DNA of 64,000 bases from Steinernema hermaphroditum. Taxonomy: Eukaryota > Nematoda > Chromadorea > Rhabditida > Steinernematidae. A program made the position numbers and the translations under genes. Below, one piece after another: positions 12,560-23,168 of the stretch (its first letter is position 1; every line of letters starts with the position of its first letter). A model generated the notes under the pieces. It was not told where the DNA came from. It saw only the letters and a list, made by a program, of their open reading frames with translations, and ran no database searches. The DNA is taken from NCBI GenBank assembly GCA_030435675.1, contig CM059622.1, positions 14,074,001 through 14,138,000 on the forward strand. Direction: 5' to 3'.

Positions 12560-13350
12560 CATGTCTTCTGCATTCTTTGCTACTGCTACAGAGTCTCCAC
12601 TCTACGCAGCACAGTCTTCGACATTTTTCGTTGTCGTACTGTGTAACGCGTTCGTTTTCAGCGCTCCATCGTCCGACCTCTCGCTACGCCATGAAATGGC
12701 AGCGATAATGTGCGGCGTGAATAACATCTGTGCTGACGGAGGAAAGTGTGTCGCGCCAGAGCTCGACTCCGATTCTCCTTTTGCTTGTTTGTGCCCAGAG
12801 GGATTTGTTTTTATCGTATATTTCTTTATCTTTGATTCTGTGCGCGTGTGCGCGTTGATTCAGAACATGAATTGATAGTTAACTCTCTCAAAGCGGTCAC
12901 GTACCAAGGAGCCGCATGCCGATGCATGCCTCGAGGGATTCGGAGGTCTCCGCTGCGAAGTTACGTTCGACCTGTGTTCAACAGGATACTGTGTGAACGG
13001 AGGAAACTGCAGATACAAGCACAAGTGCTTTTGTCAAGATGGATACACCGGAGCCCGCTGCAAGAGAAGAATTCCTTATTTAACTCAATATAACGCATCA
13101 GGATGCCCGAACCCTGATTTTTGCCGCAAGCGCCACGGAGATGGAAACTGCGATAGAATATGTGATAGCGCGGAATGCTTGCGAACCAAAGGATCAAGCA
13201 AGCACACAAACTCAAAAAGCCCGATGGTCGTTGATCCTGTCCGCCTGCGCGCTGCTTCGTGTGGTCGTTTTGATCTCCATGATTGTCTTCAACAACAGAA
13301 GAAAACGCTGTAGTTGCTCCGGTCAAATACCATTTGGAGTTGTCCCTTGA
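12560..13350 (+). CDS. EGF-repeat protein with LNR-like motif (exon structure unresolved)
   Basis: A candidate N-terminus at 12560 starts with Met and runs into a hydrophobic signal-like stretch (FFVVVLCNAFVF). It is followed by an EGF-type cysteine set at about 12,709-12,803 (C GVNNI C ADGGK C ... C L C PEGF). After a probable intron, about 12,930-13,065 encodes the end of one EGF module (GFGGLRCE) and a second module (LCSTGYCVNGGNC ... CFCQDGYTGARC). A Lin-12/Notch-repeat-like segment then follows (PDFCRKRHGDGNC, CDSAEC; about 13,100-13,180). A hydrophobic segment (LILSACALLRVVVLISMIVF) lies downstream in another frame and may be a membrane anchor after one more intron. Likely a secreted or cell-surface protein. 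Exact donors are unclear, and decay cannot be excluded. It is convergent with the phosphatase gene. Confidence 0.42.
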
Positions 13351-13489
13351 AATCTTTGTTACTGTTAAGTTATGCAAAGTATTTGTCCTTCTAACGATTC
13401 TCATTGCTTCGTCTTTGGGCTTGTTTTATGGATTGTTTGTATGCAGTAGAGTACTTCAACTCAATCAAGTGCTTGTATTGCCCACAATC

Positions 13490-14610
13490 CTATTTTTGCA
13501 TGGGTATAGCACGTGTCTGCATTCGTCCACGTCCCGGGCGAAGGATCTGGAAAGAGCATGTAAGGTCCTCGTTGACGAACATTGTCGCGCCGCAGTTGTC
13601 GAACTGTCCACAATAGTACGGCGCTGAGAAGATGGTGACGAGGCGGCGGTTCGCGAAGAACTCGTAGCCGTCTTGCACAACCTGAAACATCCCACAGTAG
13701 ATGACCTAGAGAGGGGGGGGGTGACAAACCTGGTGTGCACGGGCAACCATGTCGATGTCAAGAGAGCGCTCAATGTCGGCGAGAACGTCGGCGCCGAATC
13801 CATAGGAAGCTCCGCGAACGTTCGGCTGGAAGCCATTGATTCCGACGACCGGGTCGGCCCAGAGAAGGTCCATCGCCAGAGTGCCGGCGATCGACTCCAG
13901 AGGCCGTGGAATAGAGCGGAGTTGGTGCAGATGGGTTAGAGACGGAGAGATGCCGCCGTGCATACACAGGATTCGGTCTCCTACCAGTGCTGAGTAAGGC
14001 ATGCAGGCGAATGCATCCTGAGATCAACAATCCCATAAGCTCAAAAGAAACATGAAAAGTTATACCTGGAATGCCACCCACAATCGCGCAGTGTAGCGGC
14101 GATTGCACTCCTCGAAGAATCCGTAGACGCGGTTCACGTTGGCACATTCATGGTTGCCTCGTAGCAAAAAGAAGTTCAGTGGATAGCGGACCTTTAGGGC
14201 GAAGAGGAGCGCGATCGTCTCGATGTTCTGACGGCCACGATCGACATAGTCACCGAGGAAGAGGTAGTTCGTCACCGGAGGAAAGCCGCCGCGGCAGAAG
14301 AGTCGCAGTAAGTCTCCATATTGACCATGTATGTCGCCACAGATGCGCACCTGTAAAGCATGAAATTCTGACGGAAGAAGGGCCGCTTACCGGGGGGTCC
14401 AGTTCGAGAAACGCGGGCTGTGTGAGGAAGACGTCGCGGGCACGACCTGAAAGGAGAGGTCAAGATGCGTCCCAGAGAGTCGTACTTACCACAGAGGGCA
14501 ATGAGTTCCTTCTCGGTGACTGCGTGCGTGAGTCCCTTGTCCGTCTGCACGATGAGAAGCCGCTTCAGAAGCTCTTTGACGAACTCGTTCCAGTCATTTG
14601 GAGCCCACAT
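13490..14610 (-). CDS. PP1-like serine/threonine phosphatase catalytic subunit
   Basis: Five exons on the minus strand: 14610-14490, 14446-14391, 14350-14066, 14017-13730 and 13681-13490, joining to about 313 residues, close to the usual PP1 core length. All metal and catalytic motifs of the PPP family are present: GDIHGQ (64-69), GDYVDRG (92-98), RGNHE (123-127), HGG (174-176) and RAHQ (247-250), followed by VVQDGYEFF and [11 protein letters not shown]. It should remove phosphate from Ser/Thr of proteins using two bound metals. The family's SAPNYCGEFDN is changed to [11 protein letters not shown], and the tail is short and basic. Nematodes carry many such divergent, often sperm-enriched PP1 copies; that role is inference here. 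The last intron could end at either of two AGs; the one giving [13 protein letters not shown] matches the family. It ends 140 bases from the convergent EGF gene. Confidence 0.88.
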
Positions 14611-17123
14611 GACCGCTCCCTCGGAAGTAAAATGAGTCGAAATGAGGGCTACCCACTCGATCTCAGATGTCCTTGTCTCGCAGTCTGTCTATTCTTGTAA
14701 TGCGCAGTCTGAGAGTTCATGCCCTTTAAGCAGCCACAGCCAAATCGATCTGCAACAGTAACGTAGGCAAGTACAGGAAGTAGGTAGCGCTGAATTTAGC
14801 AGAAAAAAATAACCTCAGACACCAATATCCTGCGGCTTCTCGATGGCGAACGGTGGAAGCCCGAGACAGACAAGACGATGCGAGACAAGGACATCTCAAA
14901 TCAAATTAGCTGCGGTCATACTCCGCATGTGTTTTGCCGCAAAACCCCCGCGTCAAAACGGACGCAAAGACGCGCGGGAAATTTGAAATGGTCTGGTGAA
15001 TGTTGTACGTTCCTCCAACTTTTCTTCTTTTTTTTCGAGCGGCGCGCGACGTTTTCTCCGTCGCCAGCGAGCACTAACGCTCTCAAATGAACAGCATCAT
15101 CAACGTTCACGACTTTTTCGACGATCCCTCAACAGTCCCACACATAGTAAGATAAACAACATCACAAGGACAATTTCTTGGTGTGGTCGCCTGAATTTGG
15201 TCCAGGTTGAGCACTGATATCGAATGTTCTCGAGAAGGCTTCAACGGAGCAGTCTACGCAGTTGGAACATCATCGACGTACTCTTCTCCTTCTTCGATGA
15301 GCCCTCAAAGTGTGCGCCTACAGTGCTAGAGCAGTTGGGCGATTCGCCGACCGGCCATGCTGCTCTTCTGAAATCGCTCGGAAATGTAGAAAACTCGATG
15401 AAATCGGCAAATTGCGACAAAGACTCTCAAAAACTATGTGAAACAGGAAAAACCAATTAAAATTAGTGATATCAGGCGTATAGTAACTCGTTTCCATCGA
15501 ATTCACGAAAAAACAGATCGAAATCCAGCTGAAAAGGATTTTGGTTTCGGGTACCCGAAAATTTCGGTTTCGGTTTCGGGTCGGATAGCCGAGCTTCCTG
15601 GTTCGATTTCCCTGATTTTCAATTCGAATTGTCGAACCGCGGTTTATTTTTCCGAACTACACGAAAGCAGTCAATCATAGCGCGGCGAGACCCAGAATCT
15701 GCATTAGCGCATTGAGATCTCCAGACAAAGTCGGATATTTCGTACGTCGCTCGGTGTTTCCATCGCGCTTGTGCAAATTCTCGGCGTAAACGTGGCGTGA
15801 CAACGGCACCGAGGTGTTGTTCTGCGCTGATGACGTGAATATGGACCGTTAGTGAGATACAACGGCGATAAGTTGCATAAGCATACACTAAGGCTAAGTA
15901 ACAGCTGTCTGCAAGACGGAGTCTGAGTCTGCTCCATTTCCAGACCGTCTGCCGCCACTCATTAACTTCGTAAACTTTTTAGACAGTTTACACTTTTCAA
16001 ACAATCCAACTTTTCTGAGACTTTCACGATGATCGTAAACTGAAGGATATACCAGGAGAATGCACAAAAAGGATTGCGGGAAAAAGGGAAAGAAAAGATA
16101 CCCCAACTTGGAATCTCTGTTCGTGAAGCCATTAAAATCTTGAGCGCTGGTCTCAAAGGAGAGATCATCTTAATTATGCTCAAAAACGAGTGGTCACGTA
16201 GCACCACACATCGATTTCCTCTTTTTTATTACTGGACAAAGAACTTTCGTGAGCCTGTCCATCCGTATTTGAGCGATTTCGGTTGTAGCGGACTAAAAGA
16301 CGAATAGTGAATAAAATGGATCTGTTGAAGCACATGCTCTTCAATGAAATTTAAGAAAAATGTTGTGTGAGAGTTGTCTTCTTCGAGGCTCTATCGCCGC
16401 GCAGTCACGGCGTTTCGATCAAAGCACATTGTGTATTATTTTCTAGTGTCTGTTCAATACAACACTGCTTCGATGGCACTTCGAAACCTCTGCTGCACTC
16501 AGAAGCGATCTAAACGTAAAGCCAGTAACTTCCTTATTATATTAAATTGCTCTCTAGATGAAGGAACAGAGAGCACCACTCAAAATGGAAACTTCCACTG
16601 TGATCGATGAAAGAGCAGCAAAAAAAAACAGCACAATTTCGCTGAAAGGTACGTCACTGAAAGGCGCCACCCACCTTAAACCGGAAATGTTTTCAACAAC
16701 CAGGCACAAAGCTCATCCGTTTGACAAATTTTGAGCGCAATCTCATTGAGTTCACGCGTACCGATGATTGAAGCGATCGCCGTACGTCATCGTCCGCTCC
16801 GTATCTGTACACAAGATCTCCCAGAACCGGTTCGTTGAAACGGTTCTTAACCTGGACGTGCTTCGGAGCTTCGCTTACTCAATCATTCCAATTCGGTCCG
16901 TCGGTTGCCGCCCGTTTGGCGCAAATGCTCTCTTTTTGTTTTTGTCTTTCGCTGCCATTAGCGTCGTCGCGTGGCTTCGCCTTTCAAGGAGACATTACAC
17001 TCTTTGGCAAAGCATACAAAAATGAGCACTTTTGGGCGTCGTGTTTATTACAGTCCCGGATCAGACGGGTCCAATTTACGCCGCGTCTTTCCAGTGACTT
17101 CCTTTTCTTTTAGGTGCTTAACC
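14611..17123. other. Intergenic stretch between the phosphatase and M3
   Basis: Mostly without recognisable genes. It holds a possible small gene at 15,087-15,460 (listed separately) and a CCGAAA/GGTTTCGGGT-rich patch at about 15,540-15,600 like that near 6,745-6,850. A trans-splice-type acceptor TTTCTTTTAG lies at about 17,104-17,113, just before M3. Confidence 0.4.
15087..15460 (+). CDS. Possible small gene with a duplicated FFD[DE]PS motif
   Basis: Two nearby stretches encode related peptides: at 15,087-15,150 NSIINVHDFFDDPSTV and at about 15,268-15,325 NIIDVLFSFFDEPSKC. The second continues as an open frame to a stop at 15,460 (ending CETGKTN). A GTAAGA donor follows the first copy, but I could not join the two in frame. 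No family was recognised. This could be a real small gene with a duplicated exon, a pseudogene, or chance. Confidence 0.22.
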
Positions 17124-19946
17124 ATGTCGAACGTAGTTCGCTATGCGATCCTCGCCATCTCACTTCTCTGCATGGCCTTTTTCATCGCCAACACTGTGCT
17201 TTTCAACTTCACCGTTATCTGCATGAATCCGAAGAACAGGGTTGGTGGTCCGAAAGTGGTAACGACAACTCCGGCTCATCAGAACTGTAAGTCACAATTT
17301 CACAACGGTTTCATTGGAGTGGCAAATCAAAATTAGAAAAAGGAATGAAGAAGTAATCGATGTCCTTTATGATACATGTGCTTTGCTGTTAATTATACAG
17401 AAGAACCTCTTTATGATTACTAGTGAAAAGTAGTCATGAGGTGATACGAAGATCCTCTTGCCGGGATGAAATAAGAAAAGTATATACCGCACACAGGTTA
17501 TTTAACCTTCAAGATTAAATCGTTAAAGCAATACCAGTTCGTTTAACTGTTTTCCAAAAAACTGTCTAACGTTCATTTGTGAGCGTCTGATGGGAGTTAT
17601 ATCAATTTGAGCACTCTTTTTTTATATCTTGCAGAGATCGACTGACCCAAGAACTGACTATAATGATTGTTTATACGGTTGACATCATTGTTTTCTGAAC
17701 AGTCACTTAATATAATCGGCGTAAAGAAAACGTGTTTTGTCCACGTTTATTTTTCTGCTTAAGTGTACTGATAGACCGAAAACCGATTGCTACTTGTTGA
17801 TTTTAAAAGTGTTCGCCTATACATTTCACGACGAGAGAAACAGGGCAAATCTGAGAAAGATGCACCAGTCCGATCACCATTCTCATGATTTTCCATGATC
17901 ACCTCCACAATTTTTTATGTGTCACTCTCTTAGCATCTTTTCATTATCTGCGCCCATTCACAAATGGCAACATCAGAGAAATGAGACAACTTGGTCAATG
18001 ATAGGACCGAAGCATTTTTCAACCGTAAACCCCGAAATGACCGGATCGTGAATGCTTTCGGAAAAATGTGCGCCTTTATGGTAATAAATATCTGGATAAT
18101 AGTAACGATTATGTTAGTCACGCGGTCAAATGGCGGACAACGAAGACCAATAAAATAAAAGAGAACAACAAATGATAAAAACAGCGAGACGTTTTAGTCG
18201 TCAATATCAAGATTTACACTCTTGAATGGAGTGAATAGTTGTACCCTGAGAACGGCCGTTCTGTCATCTTTCCTAGAAGAAGAAGGCGTACAAACGATTA
18301 TACATATATACAGTGTTCTGTTTTAAATGCAGATACGTAATAGATCTTGAATGAATGAGGCGAGACAGTGTGAATCGAAGAAGAAATAGAAACTGGGACA
18401 TAAGCATACTTCTTTTCAGTTAGCGCCGAGGAACTCGAAGATCTCAATGACCTCAGTGGTGGAATCTACACCACACACGAAGAGGGCTACATTCTATCGG
18501 CTGTCGCCCTCGGCGCCATGCTTGGAACGTTCCCTTCCATTCACATCACTGAAGTAATGGGTCTCCGCACTACGTTCACTCTCATCGGACTGATGTCCGG
18601 TGTATCTACCTTTATCATGCCGCTTTGGTACAAGAACGTATGGATCGTCTTGGTTGTTCGATTCGTCCAGGTGAGCCTTCCTATACGATCGTTATCCTAG
18701 TTGCCTCTTTCAGGGCTTCGGAATGGCCTGTGCTTCCGTGGCCATTGGTATTATTCCGCTTACATGGGGAGGCGCCAAAGAAAAGGGAATCTTTGTCTCC
18801 GTTCTGACCTGCTGCTATCAGCTTGGACCCATCCTCGCCATGCCTCTCGCTGGTGTCTTTTGCTCGTCTCCTTTGGGATGGGAGTGGGTCTACTACGTTT
18901 TCGGAGCTGGTACTATTGTCACTTTCCTTGTGTTCTTCTTGATCTATTCGAACAAGCCCCACAAAAACAGGTAATGATGGTACATTGAGCAGCTGTAAAT
19001 TGATCTAGGTTTGCCAACTCCATCAAGGTTCGCCCGATTCGCGAGCCTCAGAAGCTGCCAAAGACCAAGGACAAGGTTCCATATGGAAAGATCTTCACTA
19101 CTATGTCCGTGTGGGGTGTTCTGGTCACCGGTCTCGGGGATGCCATTGGCTATATGGTGTTCGTGTTGTATGGTCCCATTTATATCAACAAGGTATAGTT
19201 CCGATCCGTCCGTGAGCGGTTCTTTTATTGATATCTTTAGGTTCTGAACTTCGACGTCGCTCACACCGGAGTCCTCTCGGCCATTCCCTATGTCTTCTCG
19301 ATCTTCACCAAATTCCTCGGAGGCATCTTCCTCGACAAGGCCACATGCATCAGCGACAACGCTCGAGTCATGTTCTTCACGGCCCTCTCTCAAGTCCTCA
19401 TGGCCGTTAGCTTCTTCGGCCTCACCCTCCTCCATTCGGACACTCCTATGCTGGCCGAGGTAGTCTTCGTTTGCGCCATCGTCGTCAGTGGACTCCATCA
19501 CATCGGTCTCATGGGAGCGTTCCATATTGTTCGAGAAACTTACCTGGTCATTATCAAAGCCTACACTTTTAGGTGGCTGGCAAATACACTCACGTCCTAT
19601 CTTCAGTCATCGCCCTCCTCGACGGATTAATTGGACTGGCCCTTCCTCGATTGGTCGCTTTCATTTCGACGAATCACGATAACTCAGAGGTATTTAGCGA
19701 ACAATGGCTCAATTTTGCAGCTAAGAACACTTTCAGTGGACCATTCTATTTTACTGGATCTCAGGAATCCTGCTAGTCACAGATGTCCTCTTTGTCGCCA
19801 TCACGAGGATGAAGCCTGCTGAGTGGTCGGGCGTCGACATCCAGTCGAGGGCGAAGTTCAGCTTCCGCCAGAGCTACTACGACAAGAGCGAAGAGCCGGC
19901 GCTTGTCCTGCAAACCATTCACAGCAACGGCATCGACGAGTGGTAG
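17124..19946 (+). CDS. SLC17-like MFS transporter M3, long-tailed
   Basis: Seven exons: 17124-17286, 18420-18670, 18714-18970, 19009-19192, 19241-19528, 19573-19689 and 19737-19946, giving about 489 residues, the longest copy. Extra length comes from a Thr/acidic insertion after helix 1 (VTTTPAHQN ... EELEDLNDLSGG) and a 50-residue charged tail after the last helix (KFSFRQSYYDKSEE...). Signature segments are LFNFTVICM, WGGAKEKGIF, LGWEWVYYVFG, LYGPIYINK and VAGKYTHVLSS; the family's VAQQY is changed to VAGKY. Intron 3 has been lost exactly. Intron 1 is about 1.1 kb. The fifth intron has a weak donor (GTTCGA). A trans-splice-like acceptor (CTTTTAG) precedes the ATG by 10 bases. AATAAA lies at 20,018. 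Substrate unknown. Confidence 0.85.
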
Positions 19947-20703
19947 AAGACGTGCATTCCTCTTGAATGCGAAACAAAGCGAATATTTTTATTACTTTAC
20001 GTTGTTGACAGGTTGATAATAAAAGCCTAAAACGAGACCATGCTATTGCGTTGTTCAGTTGGCCGCCGTAAACATAAAGTAAATTCGAAGAGTTCACCGA
20101 CGTCGAATGGATTGGTACCTACGGAGTACATTTAACGACAACAGTTAATTTGTATCACTTACTTGTGCTTCAAACGAGGGATGTAACGCGCCGTTCTATT
20201 TGATTATCTACAGACGATTCAGCTTAAATGTTAGTTGCAAATACTTAGCTTTCGAATTTACAAATTTATTTGCGATATATAACATTTGCTCTTGCTCTCG
20301 CACTCCAAATCAAACCACTGCTGTCTGGCTTCTTGTTGCGCTCGGTGTCGCTATCTTCTGCTGCTTACTTTCTTCGCGAATCCATCATTCTACCTGGTTC
20401 GGGATCTTAGAGGCATCTGCATGGGTGGGCGACATTCCTCCAGACGACCGGTCCATTTTTTCGGTCTTCCATTCGATAACTTCCAGGTGAAGTGCCATGT
20501 CCTTCCAGTTGCGCCTTCGTCGATGCCCTTCGATTCCCTTACGCCTCGGATCCAATCGTTCGTCTTGCTGTACATTTAATGCACCTCGACCATTCGGCGC
20601 TCCCTCCGTCGCAAGCTGCAATTCTAGTACGAAATAAGCTAATAGTATTGACTTGATGTTCGACAAAACTCATTTATTTCTTTATTTAAAGAGCACAAAA
20701 CAT
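19947..20703. other. Spacer between convergent M3 and YG1
   Basis: Contains the M3 3' region with AATAAA at 20,018. The open frames here, on either strand, have no family similarity. One antisense frame (20,385-20,666) begins with a weakly hydrophobic stretch but has no other support. Confidence 0.4.
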
Positions 20704-21075
20704 TCACCACAGCTTACTAGGTCCATATCCATATCCGTGGGGAGCACCGTATCCGTAGCCGGCGTCGTGACCGTGAGCGCTACCGTACCCGTCGGCGTGT
20801 TCCTTTCCGTAGGCGTCTCCGGCGGCGTGCTTCTCGTGGCCTCCGTAGTTGTAGTTCGACCAGTCGGACTTCTCTCCCTGCGCGAACTTGTCGGCGAATC
20901 CTTTGTCGCCACCGTAGCCCTGTTGGCTACCGTATCCATGACCGTACCCATAGCCGTAGTGGGGAGCGGCACCCCAGCCGTAGCCCCCATAGCCTCCGTG
21001 GGGGAAGAAGCCGTCGGCGAGCGTCGAGGCGACGACGAAGGCGGTGAGGACGGCGAGGAAACGGAGAGAGGACAT
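20704..21075 (-). CDS. Secreted Gly/Tyr-rich peptide YG1
   Basis: Single-exon gene, 123 residues. Residues 1-20 are a signal peptide (LRFLAVLTAFVVASTLA), so the product should be secreted. The mature part has a Gly-Tyr-His-rich N-terminal block (GGYGGYGW, GYGYGHGYG), a polar middle (KGFADKFAQGEKSDWSNYNY, then HEKHAAGDAYGK) and a second Gly-Tyr block ending GYGYGPSKLW. No cysteines. Three near-identical paralogues lie at 30,765, 32,194 and 35,883. The composition recalls nematode YG-rich epidermal or antimicrobial-type peptides and cuticle-associated proteins; which applies cannot be told. A conserved TATA block precedes it (21,108-21,137). It lies convergent to M3. Confidence 0.82.
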   Translation of the reverse strand: MSSLRFLAVLTAFVVASTLADGFFPHGGYGGYGWGAAPHYGYGYGHGYGSQQGYGGDKGFADKFAQGEKSDWSNYNYGGHEKHAAGDAYGKEHADGYGSAHGHDAGYGYGAPHGYGYGPSKLW

Positions 21076-21107
21076 GGCGACTGTGGATCTGAGGAGCGAT
21101 GGAGGAG

Positions 21108-21137
21108 TTATATGCGGGGAAAGTAGGTCACCGCTAG
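21108..21137 (-). promoter_or_regulatory. Conserved TATA promoter block of YG1
   Basis: On the minus strand the block reads AGCGGTGACCTACTTTCCCC followed by GCATATAA. The TATAA lies 33 bases before the ATG. The same block at the same distance precedes YG2, YG3 and YG4. Confidence 0.7.
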
Positions 21138-23168
21138 ACTGAGGAATGCGCGCTTGAAACCTGTTAAGCATATGGCGTACAACATTATAGCAATCCAACA
21201 AAGTGTAACTTCCATGAATATGAATTTTACAAGGGATGCATTATGTTCGGAATTTGGCATTAATCACACGATCGCGGTTTTCTTTCTCTAGTTCCTTGTT
21301 TCGTTTCATCGTGTACCATTCGAACTGTTCCCCTGTGATGCCAGAAGACACTTGCAGTATTCACAGATTCATTGTTAACTGACATATCAAGCTATCTTAC
21401 ACAACGCCATGTGGCGCGGAAACTCGTTTTTTTCCTATAGTTCATTGTTTGTCTGGTTGGGAAAACTCCAGGGGAGTAAGTCGTTAATCTATTACACCAA
21501 GCAGCACGTGGTGAAGGCTTACCCGTACGTTTCTGACCGAGCGATCAGAAACAAGCGAACAAAAACACCATTACTGATCAGAAATTTTGATCATATCGCA
21601 GGAAGTAGAACAACACTGTTCGACGAGGGCAGCTCTAGATAGTCGTCATTGCTAGAGGAATTCGCGCTCGGCCAGATTGTGTATACTTTTACACCTACCC
21701 ATTAACTTCTTGCAATACCTTTCTGAATTAAAAGAAATCAACATCCATATTGGAAGGCATGTTGACCTTATTAGAAGATCGCAATTTTTCCTTTCCCACA
21801 ACATGGATCAAATCGTCAAGCAACAAAATATTATTGTCCACGGTGTAGTAAGGTCGCACTTTTAAAAAGTGCACCTCTTACAAAGTTCCAAAACATCATC
21901 TAAAAGAATAAGTATGATAAAGATGTGAGAAATAAATTGAGGACTAAGGCCCATGTCGAACAGAGACCGACCGAGTACAAATCAAGAACGTTCGCAACGA
22001 GCCACATGGACAGTTTAGATGCTACCAGCTCCATTGAAATAATTTTTATGGAGAAGACAGGCCTCGTTTTTTTTTTCAGTTTTTGAGTCATTGATAGCGT
22101 ATTCTGTGAGAACCTTTCCGCCATGATGTCTCGATCCGAATGGCCTGTCCCGTGTTTACCGCCAGCAGACTACTGCCCTCATGGCTACTTGGCTCTTGTC
22201 AGCAAAGGCGCCAAATTACCGCGTTTATTCCCTCGTGTTTCGTTCGGGAAATCAAAGATGAAGGGGTCTTTCCCGCACCCGACGTCGCGCAATAACAGAT
22301 CCTGTTCCCCACATGGTCTGCGCGGTCTATACGAAAGTAGAAGTTGAACGAACGGGTGATATAGGATGCTTTAGTTGTCGTATAGTTTGCGATTGAAAGA
22401 ATAAGGCATAACAATAACGCATGGAAATATTCATATGTATCCGGTGTAAACACGCGTCGTATCTTCCTCGAACATTAGTCCCACTTGATGGATATCAACC
22501 TGATTTTATCGGTCAAAAGTCGACATTTCGAACAAGAAAGTGTTCTCCAATTCAATAAATTCGTATTCAGTGAAGTCGATTTTCAATCCATTTCTACGAA
22601 ATAAACCATGCATAGGGTTCATAGAAACCACTCGATGCTGATCATTTGCAAAGAGATCTTTAAAGGACGCGTTCCGTGTACCTTAGACTCATTCCCATTT
22701 GATCACTAGCCACAGCCATGATCTCTTGATCACTCGCGCTGCCATTTATGACCCACTTGTGAGAACTTGCTTTTTTGATATAATACAGCACAACTCGTCG
22801 TCCACAATACGGTATCTCTATTTTTGACCAGATCTCCAGACGGTCGACAAAATATCGCCGATTACATCAACGAATTTGATGCTTATTTTCAACGTTGTTT
22901 GGTCATCTAAGCCTGTTCGACTAGATAACATTACCGTACCCCGCCTCATAAATCATTCCCCACGCTCAACCTCCTCTTCCGTCAAGTGGGCTTTCCCGTC
23001 TTTACAACAGTACAAGAGACCGCCATATAAGTAGGCAAGTTGGGGTAGCCGCCTGACGGAGGGGGTTTCCCGTTCTTATCTTGTTTTGGGTGCGCGATCC
23101 GCGCATTCCTGCGCTCGAGTGGCGATGATGTGTGAGATGATATTGTCGGATTTAGGTTTGGAGAACCG
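21138..23168. other. Intergenic stretch without a recognised gene
   Basis: No frame shows family motifs or convincing splice structure. The right end is the presumed promoter of M4, with an acceptor-like GGATTTAG at about 23,148-23,155 before its ATG. Confidence 0.4.

Noticed and set aside
13461..14147. Several overlapping open frames on both strands around the phosphatase
   Set aside because: Only the frame joined from five exons carries the PP1 motifs; the rest are shadows.
20385..20666. Antisense frame starting with a slightly hydrophobic segment
   Set aside because: No conserved motif and it abuts the YG1 3' end; a real signal peptide is not convincing.
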